Positions 8,455 through 17,362 are shown, counted from the stretch's first letter. The stretch is DNA of 64,000 bases from Bradyrhizobium sp. BR13661 (GCF_029892425.1 NZ_JARXWB010000020.1:1-64000), one strand, 5' to 3'. Program-made: numbers and translations. Notes: a model not told the origin generated them from the sequence alone.

Positions 8455-9161
8455 GTGCGGCTCCCGTTCGGAGCAGGGACCATCCCCGCTCGGCGGCGCC
8501 GAAGTGTTCGGGAGTGGCCGCGGTCACCTCGCAGGCGCAGCCGAAGAGGTCGCACGCTTGCGTAGCGAACCCCTCGCGGGTTGATCGTAGAAGGCCGCAC
8601 CCGAAACAAGGACAGCCATTCGAGAGCGGGGTGTTGCTCCCCCGGAAGCCCGACGCAGAACGTCATAGCTACCGTGGATACCCCGCGGTTCGCGGTCCTC
8701 ATCATTTCAGAAACAGAGATTTGTCAGCGAAAGAGTTCAGCCAGATTGCGAGCGAGTCTGTTGCTTTGTACTGCCAGGCGCACGTGTCGGCCCTGAGCGG
8801 GGGGCGCACGGTAAGGCACAGATGAAGTTTCGACGACGGAACGCACGCTACGTAAAAATAGAAGAAGCGAAGGAATTGCTGCTTGAGGATGTGAACATTC
8901 CGTCGTCGGATTTCAGCAGCCTACCTCCGCCCATACTTCTTGCGTCAGGGATGGACGCCCGCGAGGGGGAAGACCGCTTGCGGGCTTCAGCGAAGCCGAC
9001 AGCCCGGCCCGTCAGGGCGACGCCTGACACATCCTGACTCGATCTGAACAATCACTCCGTCGAGTCAGCACCCTATCCGACATTCAACCCACGACGGCCA
9101 GCAAGCGGACGCATGGAGGTTGAGCCCGCCAAACTAGCCTAACGGCTTCATTCTGTGATTC
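8455..9161. other. Gene-poor stretch
   Basis: About 700 bp between the 58-aa gene and the LuxR-type gene. A plus-strand 71-codon frame at 8822-9037 exists but has no convincing ribosome-binding site and no recognisable product. I see no clear repeat array, tRNA or terminator. Confidence 0.4.
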
Positions 9162-9890
9162 TCAAAGCAAACCTTGCCGCAGGGCGAGCGCCACAGCATG
9201 CGGAAGGGTAAGTGCAGAGAGATTCCGTCTCGCATTGTCCAGATGAAACTTCACACCCCGCGGACTCACTCCGAGCAGGTCGGCGATGTCCTGCATCGTC
9301 CTGCCGTCGGACGTCCAGGCGAGGCATTGGCGTTCACGATGCGTGAGCGGAATTTCCTTCCGACTACTGACGTCAGTAAGATCAACCTTTGCACGGACAT
9401 GCGCGTGATAATTGATCCCTACCATATGTAGAAGATCCTGCGAGGCCTCAATGAAGCGGTCGAGCCCCAGACTGCGATCGTCTACAGCTAATGTAAACGC
9501 CGCGAACTGACTCTGTCCGGTTGGAATCTGAAGCGTCAGCCCTGTCCGGATTCTGAAGTTCAATGCATCGTCGAACATGCGGCGCTGTTTTGGTGATTTT
9601 GCGCTTCGCGCACTTCGCCCATCCCACACAGTCATAGGCGTGAATACCTGCGGCTTCTGCAAAACGGGATCGATCCGGTCGTAGCCCTCGTGAAAATAAT
9701 GATCAGTCCACTTCTTCGGATAACACGAGATTAGGTGCGCTCCATGCGCGTGGCGCACAAAATACGCGAACCAACGGAACCCCAGCGCATGAGCCGTTCG
9801 CTCCGCAACGCGCTTGAAGTCGTCCTCGGTGACAGCAATTTGGAGCCCTTCCAAAAATTCACTGCATGTTCGTTCAACGTATTTCTTCAT
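9162..9890 (-). CDS. traR: TraR/LuxR-type quorum-sensing regulator
   Basis: This 242-aa protein has an N-terminal autoinducer-binding domain and a C-terminal LuxR helix-turn-helix. Ligand-pocket residues typical of the family are visible: W, Y, D and P in 'KKWTDHYFHEGYDRIDP' and W in 'TVWDGR' (about 60-95). The DNA-binding part reads 'LTHRERQCLAWTSDGRTM' with 'VSPRGVKFHLDNARRNL' (about 183-230). Members bind acyl-homoserine lactones and activate conjugation genes. The ATG at 9890 follows GACGGGGTG; a GTG one codon earlier is an alternative. It is divergent from the AHL synthase gene, and a 16-bp palindrome lies between them. The symbol follows the usual name in conjugative elements; orthology is inferred from context. 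Confidence 0.8.
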   Translation of the reverse strand: MKKYVERTCSEFLEGLQIAVTEDDFKRVAERTAHALGFRWFAYFVRHAHGAHLISCYPKKWTDHYFHEGYDRIDPVLQKPQVFTPMTVWDGRSARSAKSPKQRRMFDDALNFRIRTGLTLQIPTGQSQFAAFTLAVDDRSLGLDRFIEASQDLLHMVGINYHAHVRAKVDLTDVSSRKEIPLTHRERQCLAWTSDGRTMQDIADLLGVSPRGVKFHLDNARRNLSALTLPHAVALALRQGLL

Positions 9891-10003
9891 CACACCCCGT
9901 CATCAGGTTCTTTGTTTGGTTTAGGCACGATCTCCCGCGCTGCGTGTGTACGTGTATGAAATGGTTGCGGCAGCTTTGGGGCGAGACATGCTTCGAAATG
10001 ACC

Positions 10004-10019
10004 CTGTCAAAACTGACAG
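10004..10019. promoter_or_regulatory. Candidate tra/lux box
   Basis: CTGTCAAAACTGACAG is a perfect 6-bp inverted repeat with a 4-bp spacer. It lies 68-83 bp upstream of the AHL synthase start and 114 bp from the LuxR-type start. Its place between a LuxR-type gene and its synthase gene, and its symmetry, suggest the binding site of the regulator; the sequence differs from the Agrobacterium tra box. Confidence 0.5.
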
Positions 10020-10086
10020 AGCCGGATCGCGATCACCGCTGCTTTGTTGGCTTCAACGCCGTTTGATTCGGAGTTGGAGAACTAAG

Positions 10087-10722
10087 ATGAAAGTCGTCGC
10101 CCTCTCACGTTCTGCTCTTTTGAACCATTCTGATTTAATGTTCGGAATGCACAGCCTCCGACGTCGCGTTTTTGGCGAACGCTTGGAGTGGGACGTGTCG
10201 ATTTCGAACGGTCTCGAGATCGATCAATACGATGATCTTATGCCCCAATATCTTTTGGCTATTGATCAACGGAATGTGCTCGGCTGTGTGCGTTTGCTGC
10301 CGACTACTGGCCACAACATGTTGGCAAACACATTCCCGGTTCTTTTGGATGGGCGAGGCGCGCCGAACAGCCCGGCGATCTGGGAGAGCTCAAGATTCTG
10401 CGTCGACGCGCAGGCTTCAGAAACTCCAACTATGAATGGGTTGAAGAGCGCAACGTTTCTTCTCTTCGCTGCGATGATCGACTGGGGGCTACAGCGTAAC
10501 CTCCACGCAATTGCGACTGTCACCGATTTGCGGATGGAACGCATCCTGCGTCGAGCAGGATGGCATCTGGATCGCCTCGGCTCTCCAAGGCAGATCGGCA
10601 GCACCAAGGCTGTCGCTGGTCTATTGCCCGTTACAGACGATGCTCTCCGCGCTGTTCAGGCAACGGGGAATATCCACGAGCGCGCAATCATCACGCCGGC
10701 AAACATCGCGCTCGCAGCATAG
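10087..10722 (+). CDS. traI: TraI/LuxI-type acyl-homoserine-lactone synthase
   Basis: This 211-aa protein fits the LuxI autoinducer synthase family. It has an N-terminal 'LRRRVFGERLEWDV' with the conserved R, F and W, then 'EIDQYDDL', 'LGCVRLLPTTG', the 'WESSRFCVD' motif (E and R needed in the family) and an acyltransferase-like C-terminal half. It would make an acyl-homoserine lactone from S-adenosylmethionine and acyl-ACP. An in-frame start at 9946 exists, but family alignment and GGAGAAC ahead of 10087 favour the ATG at 10087. It is the first gene of a long plus-strand run leading into the virB genes (47-bp gap), so AHL-induced transcription probably drives the whole conjugation operon. 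Confidence 0.85.
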   Translation: MKVVALSRSALLNHSDLMFGMHSLRRRVFGERLEWDVSISNGLEIDQYDDLMPQYLLAIDQRNVLGCVRLLPTTGHNMLANTFPVLLDGRGAPNSPAIWESSRFCVDAQASETPTMNGLKSATFLLFAAMIDWGLQRNLHAIATVTDLRMERILRRAGWHLDRLGSPRQIGSTKAVAGLLPVTDDALRAVQATGNIHERAIITPANIALAA

Positions 10723-10769
10723 TTGTTCGCGGCTCCTTTTTCTCCGATACCCGCTCCAAAGGTTCCAGA

Positions 10770-11342
10770 ATGGATCCCACAGCTTTCGCAGCAATGATCG
10801 AACGGTGCGCTCCGACGACAGCGTACATTCAGCCGTTGACCACGATCGTGGAGAGAGCAAGCGCCTATGAGCCGCTGCTCATCACAATTGCTCAGCCTAG
10901 ACCAGTCCCGATTCAAGCGTCGGACCGCAGCGAGGCCATTGAACTCGCGACCGAGGCGTTTTCAAGCGGCCAAGCCACTCGCATCGGGCTCGCGCAGCTC
11001 GATGGCAAGGACATGCAGGAAGCGGGCCTCTCGATCTCCACGACCTTTGATGCGTGCAAGCATATCGCCGGCCTGAGCCGACTATTTGATGCGCGATTGC
11101 GGGCCGCGGAAATGAAGCAGCCGGATCACGACCGGGCAGTTGCCAGCGTCATCGCCAACTTTGCGACCGCAGCGATCGCCACGCCGAGGTCTCGCACTGA
11201 GCCGCGTACATCGGTCAGTGCTAGTCCTTCTCCCGACCCCTCCAAGGCGACGATGCAGACATCCGCCGGACCTAACGATGCGCCGCGCTGGGATGTTTAT
11301 CGCGCCGGCATCGGCGAGTCCGCGCTCGTCTACAAGCGCTGA
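10770..11342 (+). CDS. virB1: VirB1-like transglycosylase homologue, probably catalytically inactive
   Basis: The 190-aa product occupies the virB1 position and keeps the outline of the lytic transglycosylase domain: 'MDPTAFAAMIERCAP' at the start, 'IGLAQLDGKDM' where active members have G-x-x-Q-I-N-S-x-N, and 'STTFDACKHIAGLSRLF' matching F-D-P-C-x-N. The usual catalytic R-x-E-S-G/A-F/Y-x-P motif reads 'ERASAYEP' here, which puts alanine (about residue 30) at the glutamate position. A low-complexity S/T/P-rich tail follows residue 140. Family members open peptidoglycan for the type IV secretion channel; this one may be a structural remnant. It starts at the ATG at 10770, 47 bp after traI. Confidence 0.65.
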   Translation: MDPTAFAAMIERCAPTTAYIQPLTTIVERASAYEPLLITIAQPRPVPIQASDRSEAIELATEAFSSGQATRIGLAQLDGKDMQEAGLSISTTFDACKHIAGLSRLFDARLRAAEMKQPDHDRAVASVIANFATAAIATPRSRTEPRTSVSASPSPDPSKATMQTSAGPNDAPRWDVYRAGIGESALVYKR

Positions 11343-11414
11343 ATGCATTGCTTCATCTCGACCGGTGTCGCGAACACCAGCCTTTCCAACAAACACTGCA
11401 ATTGGAGCCCATAC

Positions 11415-11711
11415 ATGGTTTCTCGTCTTAAGAATTCCGGCGCGCTGCTGGCGATGGCCGCCGTCCTCAGCATCGCCCTCGTTGAGCCGGCGATGGCGCA
11501 AACAGCAAACATTGAAGGCGTATTGCAAAACATCGTCAATATGCTCACAGGCAACGTCGCCCGCCTTTTGGCCACGCTGGCGGTGATCATCGTCGGTATC
11601 GCCTGGATGTTCGGCTACCTCGATCTGCGGAAAGCGGCCTATGTCGTGCTCGGAGTCGCCATCACATTCGGCGCGTCCGAGGTGGTCTCGACCCTGACTG
11701 GCGGCCACTAA
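11415..11711 (+). CDS. virB2: VirB2/TrbC-type pilin subunit
   Basis: This 98-aa protein has an N-terminal signal sequence ending 'EPAMAQ' (about residue 31) and two hydrophobic segments, 'ARLLATLAVIIVGIAWMFGYL' in two parts (about 51-72) and 'AAYVVLGVAITFGASEVV'. That is the layout of VirB2 pilins, which are cleaved, inserted in the inner membrane and assembled into the conjugative pilus. An earlier ATG (11343) overlaps the virB1 stop, but the ATG at 11415 has TTGGAG seven bases upstream and begins directly with the signal peptide. The stop overlaps the virB3 start by one base. Confidence 0.85.
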   Translation: MVSRLKNSGALLAMAAVLSIALVEPAMAQTANIEGVLQNIVNMLTGNVARLLATLAVIIVGIAWMFGYLDLRKAAYVVLGVAITFGASEVVSTLTGGH

Positions 11712-12049
11712 TGTTTGAGGCCACACGTCTGACGGAAGACACGTTGTTCCTGGCGTGCACCCGTCCCGCCATGATCGCCGGCGTCACTGTGGAAGCTATG
11801 GCGTTCAACGTCATGTTTTCCTGCATTCTCTTTCTTGCGGCGGGAAGCATCGTCTACGCTCTGGTCGCACTTCCTATCCACACGCTCTGCCGGATCATCT
11901 GCCAGCGTGATCCCAACATGTTCAGAATTCTGCTTGCCTGGTTGGAGACGCGGGGCCGCGCCCGGAACTCTCAACTCTGGGGCGGATCATCCTGCACGCC
12001 GCTCCGGCTCATCCGGCGGCATCAAGTGGCGGACCTCGGCTATGCGTAA
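11711..12049 (+). CDS. virB3: VirB3 inner-membrane component
   Basis: This 112-aa protein contains the VirB3 signature: 'LTEDTLFLACTRPAMIAGV' (residues about 7-25), then two membrane segments ('FNVMFSCILFLAAGSIVYALV' region) and 'RIICQRDPNMFRILLAWLETR'. VirB3 works with VirB4 in pilus assembly at the inner membrane. The start overlaps the virB2 stop and its end overlaps the virB4 start by eight bases, so translation is probably coupled. Confidence 0.85.
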   Translation: MFEATRLTEDTLFLACTRPAMIAGVTVEAMAFNVMFSCILFLAAGSIVYALVALPIHTLCRIICQRDPNMFRILLAWLETRGRARNSQLWGGSSCTPLRLIRRHQVADLGYA

Positions 12050-14408
12050 GTCAGCTATGAAGGCCCGGGAGATCGAGCCCGCTACCTACCTGCCGTTCGG
12101 CCGTCACGTGACCGATACGGTCGTCAGCCTCACCACCCGGGCGCTGCTCACGGTGATCCGGATCGACGGCATCTCGTTCGAGACGGCCGAGACGGCCAAT
12201 CTGAATGACTTGCATGCCAAGCTGAACTTGACCTTGCGCAACATCGCCGATCCACGGCTGGCGCTTTGGACCCATCTGGTGCGGCGGCGCACGGCGGACT
12301 ACCCGGACGGTGTATTCCGCTCGCCCTTTGCTGCTGATCTCAATGCCGAATACCGAGATCGGCTTCAGAAGGAAGCACTTTTCCGCAATGATCTCTACCT
12401 GACGCTTGTATTTCATCCCGGACGGGGAAAAACGGATGTCGCGGCCGACTTCTTTAAGCGTCTCGGCCGAAGCACTCGATCCGCGACCGAAGTCGATCAT
12501 GATGCCCTGAAGCGATTGAACGATGCGACGCGCGATGTTGCCGCGGCGCTCGATCGGTATGGAAGCCGTGTTGTTGGACTGATCGAGCGCGACGGCATCG
12601 TGTTCTCGGAGCCGATGGAGTTGCTCCACGGCATCGCCTCCAGCGAGTGGATGCCGATGCCTTTGCCGCAGGGGCCGATTGGACCGGCGCTTTATTCCAA
12701 TCGAATCATCTTCGGTCGCGAATCCCTCGAGATCCGACGGACCGGCGGATCGCGCTTCGCCGGCATGTTCGGGATGAAGGAATATCCGGCGTCCACACGG
12801 CCGGGCTTGCTCAACACACTGCTTTCGGCGCCGTTTGAGCTGATCCTCACACAGTCCTTTGCGTTCCTGTCGAAAGCCGATGCCAAGACGGTTCTGACGC
12901 GGAAACAGAACCAGTTGGTGTCCGCGCAGGACCCGGCGGCCTCGCAAATCGACGAACTGTCCGATGCACTCGATGATCTCGAGTCCAATCGATTTGTCTT
13001 AGGCGACCATCATCTTTCGCTGCTGAGCTATGCCGAGACGCCTACGCAGCTGCAGAACCAGATGAGCGTGGCCCGACGCGCCTTGGCAGATGCAGGCGCC
13101 GTTGTCGCCCGCGAGGACCTAGGGCTTGAGGCGGCCTATTGGGCTCAGCTTCCGGGCCTATTCAAGTACCGTGCCCGCTCCGGAGCCGTTAGTTCACGCA
13201 ATTTCGCAGCGTTTTGTCCGTTTCATACGTATCCTACCGGAAAACCGGCCGGCAACCATTGGGGACCGGCGGTTGCGATGCTCAAGACCGCATCGGGATC
13301 GCCATTCTACTTCTCCTTTCACCACGGCGACCTCGGCAACACGTTCATCTGCGGACCGTCGGGGTCGGGCAAGACCGTCGTTCAGAACTTTTTGCTCTCG
13401 CAGGCCGAACGGCTCGGCGCAACTTACGTCTTTTTCGACAAGGACCGGGGTGCGGAGATCTTTGTCCGGGCCGCCGGCGGAACGTATCTAACCCTTCAAA
13501 ACGGCACCCCGACCGGCTGCGCTCCCCTGAAGGCAATGGAGCTGACGCCGGCAAACCTCTCATTTCTCGGACAGCTCGTTCGGCAGCTCGTTACGCCGGG
13601 CAATCGTCCACTCTCCGTGACCGAAGGAGAGCGGATTGACTCCGGCTTGCGCGCACTTGGTCAGTTGCGGCGGGCTGAACGTTCGTTTGGCGCCCTGCGC
13701 ACGTTTCTGGGTCAACAGGATCGAGAAGGCATCGGTGCTCGGCTGGAGCAGTGGTGCCGCGGGGCGCCATTTGGCTGGGTGCTCGATAGCGAGCAGGACG
13801 ATATCCAGTTGGACGCGCGGTCCATCGGCTTTGACATGACGAGCCTCCTGGACCATCAGACCGTCCGCACGCCGCTCATGATGTATCTCTTTCACCGTGT
13901 CGAGCAACTGATCGACGGGCGGCGGTTGATCATCGACATCGACGAGTTCTGGAAGGCGCTCGGCGATGACGCCTTTCGGGATCTCGCCAACAACAAGCTC
14001 AAGACGATCCGCAAGCAGAATGCGTTGATGGTTTTCGGCACGCAATCGCCGCGCGACGCCCTCGCATCCCCGATTGCGCACACCATCGTCGAGCAGTGTC
14101 CGACGCAGATATTCCTGCCCAACGCGCGAGGCACACGCTCCGACTATGTCGAAGGCTTCCATTTGACGGACACAGAGTTTCGCCTGATCAAGGAAGAACT
14201 CACCCCCGAAAGCCACCGGTTCTTGGTGAAGCAGGGCCACAACTCCGTCGTCGCCGAGCTCGATCTTCGCGGTTTCGACGATGCCCTGGCTGTGCTGTCG
14301 GGACGCACCGAGACCGTCGAACTGCTCGATCGCATTCGCAGCGAGGCGGGTGAAGACCCGGCGCGCTGGCTCCCCCTGTTTTATGCACAACGAAAGTCCG
14401 CCAAATGA
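12042..14408 (+). CDS. virB4: VirB4-type secretion ATPase
   Basis: This 788-aa protein is a CagE/TrbE/VirB family ATPase that powers pilus biogenesis and substrate transfer. Walker A 'CGPSGSGKT' lies at about residue 438, Walker B 'LIIDIDEFWKAL' at about 629, followed by 'MVFGTQSPRDAL'. The N-terminal half carries 'FSHHGD'-like and VirB3-contact regions typical of the family. The length matches known members (about 790-820). I chose the ATG at 12042, which overlaps the virB3 end; the longer open frame to 11835 would lie inside virB3. It overlaps virB5 by four bases (ATGA). Confidence 0.9.
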   Translation: MRKSAMKAREIEPATYLPFGRHVTDTVVSLTTRALLTVIRIDGISFETAETANLNDLHAKLNLTLRNIADPRLALWTHLVRRRTADYPDGVFRSPFAADLNAEYRDRLQKEALFRNDLYLTLVFHPGRGKTDVAADFFKRLGRSTRSATEVDHDALKRLNDATRDVAAALDRYGSRVVGLIERDGIVFSEPMELLHGIASSEWMPMPLPQGPIGPALYSNRIIFGRESLEIRRTGGSRFAGMFGMKEYPASTRPGLLNTLLSAPFELILTQSFAFLSKADAKTVLTRKQNQLVSAQDPAASQIDELSDALDDLESNRFVLGDHHLSLLSYAETPTQLQNQMSVARRALADAGAVVAREDLGLEAAYWAQLPGLFKYRARSGAVSSRNFAAFCPFHTYPTGKPAGNHWGPAVAMLKTASGSPFYFSFHHGDLGNTFICGPSGSGKTVVQNFLLSQAERLGATYVFFDKDRGAEIFVRAAGGTYLTLQNGTPTGCAPLKAMELTPANLSFLGQLVRQLVTPGNRPLSVTEGERIDSGLRALGQLRRAERSFGALRTFLGQQDREGIGARLEQWCRGAPFGWVLDSEQDDIQLDARSIGFDMTSLLDHQTVRTPLMMYLFHRVEQLIDGRRLIIDIDEFWKALGDDAFRDLANNKLKTIRKQNALMVFGTQSPRDALASPIAHTIVEQCPTQIFLPNARGTRSDYVEGFHLTDTEFRLIKEELTPESHRFLVKQGHNSVVAELDLRGFDDALAVLSGRTETVELLDRIRSEAGEDPARWLPLFYAQRKSAK

Positions 14409-15127
14409 TCCATCGACGCGCTCTCTCTGCTTCCATCATGCTGTCACTGCTGGGGTCGGCGATGGTCTCCCCTGTTGCCGCTGACATTGTGTTTGATCCC
14501 AGTGTCTTTGCACGGCAACTCGACCAACTCATGGAAATGAAGAAGCAGGTCGATACCTTGACCTCGCAGCTGGCGGTGGCCCAAGACCAACTCAAGCAAG
14601 CAAAGCAGCTTTACGACAGCTTCAACAAGCTCACGAACGCCAACGACATCGGTACGCTCCTCAATACGCCCCAGTTCCGTAAGGTGTTGCCGCAGCAGTT
14701 TTCGGACATCGAACGCCTGACCTCGGGGCAGGGGAGCGGCAACTTCGCCGAAGCCATCGACCACTATCTTTCACAAAATCGGTATTACTCCGGCAATAGC
14801 GGCAACTCCTATTATCAGGGCGAGCTCGACCGTATCGCCCGTCAGACCGGGGCGAAGCACTCGCTCGGCCAGGCCGTCTACGACACGGCGTCCCAGCGTA
14901 TCGATGCGCTCGAACAGCTCAGAACGCGCATCAGCTCCGCGAGCGACGTCAAAGAGGTTCTCGATCTCTCCGCGCGCCTTCAGGCGGAACAAGCGCTACT
15001 CCAGAATGACGTGCTGCGGATGCAGGGGCTCGCGATGATCCAGCAGGCGCGCACGGACATGGATCGGCAGCGCGAGCGGGAAAAAGAACAGCAGCTCGTT
15101 GATGAGATACAGGCGGCGCTGAAATGA
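14405..15127 (+). CDS. virB5: VirB5/TrbJ-type minor pilin
   Basis: This 240-aa secreted protein has an N-terminal signal peptide (about residues 1-26, ending 'SPVAA') followed by 'DIVFDPSVFARQLDQL', typical of TrbJ/VirB5. A coiled-coil region, 'QVDTLTSQLAVAQDQLKQAK', comes next, and a long helical C-terminus is rich in E, Q and R. The family forms the pilus tip and helps target-cell contact. The ATG overlaps the virB4 stop (ATGA) and its own stop overlaps the eexN start (ATGA), indicating translational coupling. Confidence 0.85.
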   Translation: MIHRRALSASIMLSLLGSAMVSPVAADIVFDPSVFARQLDQLMEMKKQVDTLTSQLAVAQDQLKQAKQLYDSFNKLTNANDIGTLLNTPQFRKVLPQQFSDIERLTSGQGSGNFAEAIDHYLSQNRYYSGNSGNSYYQGELDRIARQTGAKHSLGQAVYDTASQRIDALEQLRTRISSASDVKEVLDLSARLQAEQALLQNDVLRMQGLAMIQQARTDMDRQREREKEQQLVDEIQAALK

Positions 15128-15366
15128 GAATGAGACCTCCAGCTCTCCTATTAGCCTTCGCCATTGCTTTATCCGGCTGCGAAGAGACGTCCAAAACCGA
15201 AACAAAGACGGTCGGCTGGTTTCTCGATCACCGAAACGAACTGGACACTGTGCTCAACGCCTGTGGCGAAAATCCCGGAGAGCTCGGCCGAACGCCGCAG
15301 TGCGTCAACGCAAATGAAGCGCGCAACAAGCTGACCGTTCAAGAAATGGAAGACGCGCTGAAATAG
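15124..15366 (+). CDS. eexN: EexN-like entry-exclusion lipoprotein
   Basis: This 80-aa lipoprotein carries a short signal peptide with the lipobox LSGC (Cys about residue 19) and the motifs 'VGWFLDHRNELDTVLNACGENPGELG' (broken about 31-56) and 'CVNANEARNK', which match the EexN family. These periplasmic lipoproteins sit between virB5 and virB6 in many conjugative systems and block entry of the same element into a cell that already carries it. Its start overlaps the virB5 stop. Confidence 0.8.
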   Translation: MRMRPPALLLAFAIALSGCEETSKTETKTVGWFLDHRNELDTVLNACGENPGELGRTPQCVNANEARNKLTVQEMEDALK

Positions 15367-15376
15367 GGAATCGACA

Positions 15377-16363
15377 ATGTCAATAAACGTCTTCGACACC
15401 TTCCTAAAAGAATTTGAGCAGCCAATCACGGCCTTTGTATCGACGTCGGTTTCAAATCTGGCTTCCTACATCGACGGCCCACTGAGGGTCGGCGTGACCC
15501 TTTACGTCGTTCTATACGGCTTTGCCGTGATGCGCGGATCGATCTCCGGGCCGATCATGGAGTTTGCCTGGCGCGCCATGCGGATTGTGCTCGTCGTCTT
15601 GCTTGCAACCAATTCGAGCGCGTTCCAACAATATGTCACGAGCCTATTTTTCGACAGCCTTCCTAAGGAGATCGGTAATGCGCTGGCGGGCTCCGGCCTG
15701 AACACCAATTCGGGAGCGCCGTTCGATCAGTTGCTTACCAAGGGTATCGACGTCGCTAACAAGATCTATAAGCAAGCTGGTTTGACCAATATCGCGCCTG
15801 CGCTGATTGCGGCCATCCTTCTAGTCTTTGTGGCAATTGGCTCCTTCCTTCAATTTGCCATCCTGCTCTATGCCAAGGTCGGACTTGGCGTCGTCATCGC
15901 GCTTGGTCCCGTCTTCATCGCAATGGCGCTTTTTGAAGCGACCAGGCCCTTTACGGAGGCCTGGCTGCGGCAGGTGGCAAACTTTGTGATCCTGCTGGTC
16001 CTGGTCGTGGCTCTTGTCGGCCTCATGCTGACGACGGTCACGGGTTTCATCGACCGGTTCGGCACCAACGCCGGGACCGCCGGAGAGATGGTCGTAGCTG
16101 CGGTTGCTATCAGCGCGGTTCTGGGCCTGTCCGGCTACATATCGTTGCAGCTGCCGGTCATCGCCGGTGGCCTTGCTGGCGGCGGCGCCTCGCTCGCGAG
16201 CAGGCTGGTAACCAGCCCGCTCATTGCCAATGCCACAGCCGCGGCGAGCGGCGCCTATGCTGGCGCCCGCTGGTCCGCCAGCCAGGGCCTCAGTGCCTTA
16301 CGTGCGAGCCGCCAGGGCGGCAGCCTCCGCCGCACTCAATCGCAGGGGAGCAAGGCCGCATGA
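15377..16363 (+). CDS. virB6: VirB6/TrbL polytopic membrane channel protein
   Basis: The 328-aa protein has at least five hydrophobic segments: 'LRVGVTLYVVLYGFAVMRG', 'IVLVVLLATNSSAF', 'IAPALIAAILLVFVAIGSF', 'VGLGVVIALGPVFIAMALF' and 'FVILLVLVVALVGLMLTTVT'. The G-P-x-F/L-I motif in the fourth is typical of VirB6/TrbL. An alanine- and glycine-rich C-terminus follows from residue about 260. VirB6 forms part of the inner-membrane translocation channel. It begins 10 bp after eexN, and its stop overlaps the virB7-like start. Confidence 0.85.
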   Translation: MSINVFDTFLKEFEQPITAFVSTSVSNLASYIDGPLRVGVTLYVVLYGFAVMRGSISGPIMEFAWRAMRIVLVVLLATNSSAFQQYVTSLFFDSLPKEIGNALAGSGLNTNSGAPFDQLLTKGIDVANKIYKQAGLTNIAPALIAAILLVFVAIGSFLQFAILLYAKVGLGVVIALGPVFIAMALFEATRPFTEAWLRQVANFVILLVLVVALVGLMLTTVTGFIDRFGTNAGTAGEMVVAAVAISAVLGLSGYISLQLPVIAGGLAGGGASLASRLVTSPLIANATAAASGAYAGARWSASQGLSALRASRQGGSLRRTQSQGSKAA

Positions 16364-16689
16364 GCCGAAAGACGCATAATATCTCGCGATGGGTCGCCCG
16401 CGTGCTGCTGGTTTCCGTGATGGCGTGCGGGCTTGGCGGCTGTGCAAGCTGGTCCAAAGCACCGCCGTCATGCGACGGCTCGGCACGACGGCCGCTGAAT
16501 CGCTCGCTGTGGGACTGGGAGAACGGGACGCCGCTGGCGGCCCCGGAACAGGCAGCCCCGCCAATTGGCTCGGATCCCCTCATCCGAAAGGGGGATGCGG
16601 GCTCGTCAGGGTCAGCTGGACGCTCCGCCGCTTCCCGCAGCCACATCGACGTCGCCGTCTCCTACCACCCCTGCGGCAAGGAGGCATGA
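16360..16689 (+). CDS. VirB7-position lipoprotein (TraH-like)
   Basis: This 109-aa protein has a signal peptide with the lipobox LGGC (Cys about residue 28), then 'SCDGSARRPLNRSLWDWE', a segment seen in the small TraH/VirB7-position lipoproteins of rhizobial conjugation operons. The rest is a low-complexity A/G/S/P region. VirB7 lipoproteins anchor the outer-membrane core with VirB9. The gene overlaps virB6 by four bases and ends one base before virB8. Confidence 0.7.
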   Translation: MSRKTHNISRWVARVLLVSVMACGLGGCASWSKAPPSCDGSARRPLNRSLWDWENGTPLAAPEQAAPPIGSDPLIRKGDAGSSGSAGRSAASRSHIDVAVSYHPCGKEA

Positions 16690-16690
16690 G

Positions 16691-17362
16691 ATGGTCGGCC
16701 CCGACGACCTGAAGACATATTTCGAGAATGCGCGGCGATGGGAGCAGGATTTGTTGCTATCGGCTCATCGCTCACGACGAACGGCATGGTTCATCGCGGC
16801 AGCCGCTTGCGCATTGGCGGTCGCATCTGTTGGAGCGGTCGCCGCGTTAGCGCCGTTGAAGACGGTCGAACCGTTCGTCATTCGGGTGGATAATGCCACC
16901 GGCATCGTCGATACGGTTTCGGCAATGACGGCGACACCGGCGCGCTATGATGAGGCGGTCACCAAATACTTTCTCGGACGGTACGTTCGCGCGCGCGAGG
17001 GTTACAGCTATCCCGAGGCGGAGACCAATTTTCGGACAATCTCTCTGCTTTCGGGATCAGGCGAGCAGGCCCGTTTCGCGGCCTGGTACCGCGGCTCCAA
17101 CCCGGAAAGCCCGCAGGTTGTCCAAGGGCGGTTTGGCGTTGCGACGGTCCGGATCAAGGCAATCTCGCTTCTGGCCGACAACGTGGCCTCCGTTCGCTTC
17201 ATGAAGGAAAGCCGAAAGGGTGAAGAGACCCGCACCACGCATTGGGTTTCGACGCTGACGTTTTCCTATGCCAATGCGCCGATGTCCTCCGCCGATCGCC
17301 TGGTCAATCCACTCGGCTTTCAGGTTTCGGAATATCGCGCCGATCCGGAGGTCGTGCCATGA
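16691..17362 (+). CDS. virB8: VirB8 inner-membrane assembly factor
   Basis: This 223-aa bitopic protein has a cytoplasmic N-terminus 'LKTYFENARRWEQDLL', a single membrane helix (about residues 34-55) and a periplasmic VirB8 domain. The domain carries 'PFVIRVDNATGIVD', 'YFLGRYVRAREGYSY' and the C-terminal 'NPLGFQVSEYRADPE', all characteristic. VirB8 links pore components. The ATG at 16691 gives the family's usual N-terminus; the open frame upstream overlaps the lipoprotein gene. Its end overlaps virB9 by four bases. Confidence 0.9.
   Translation: MVGPDDLKTYFENARRWEQDLLLSAHRSRRTAWFIAAAACALAVASVGAVAALAPLKTVEPFVIRVDNATGIVDTVSAMTATPARYDEAVTKYFLGRYVRAREGYSYPEAETNFRTISLLSGSGEQARFAAWYRGSNPESPQVVQGRFGVATVRIKAISLLADNVASVRFMKESRKGEETRTTHWVSTLTFSYANAPMSSADRLVNPLGFQVSEYRADPEVVP

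Noticed and set aside
8822..9037. 71-codon plus-strand frame
   Set aside because: No ribosome-binding site and no family features; neighbours run on the other strand.
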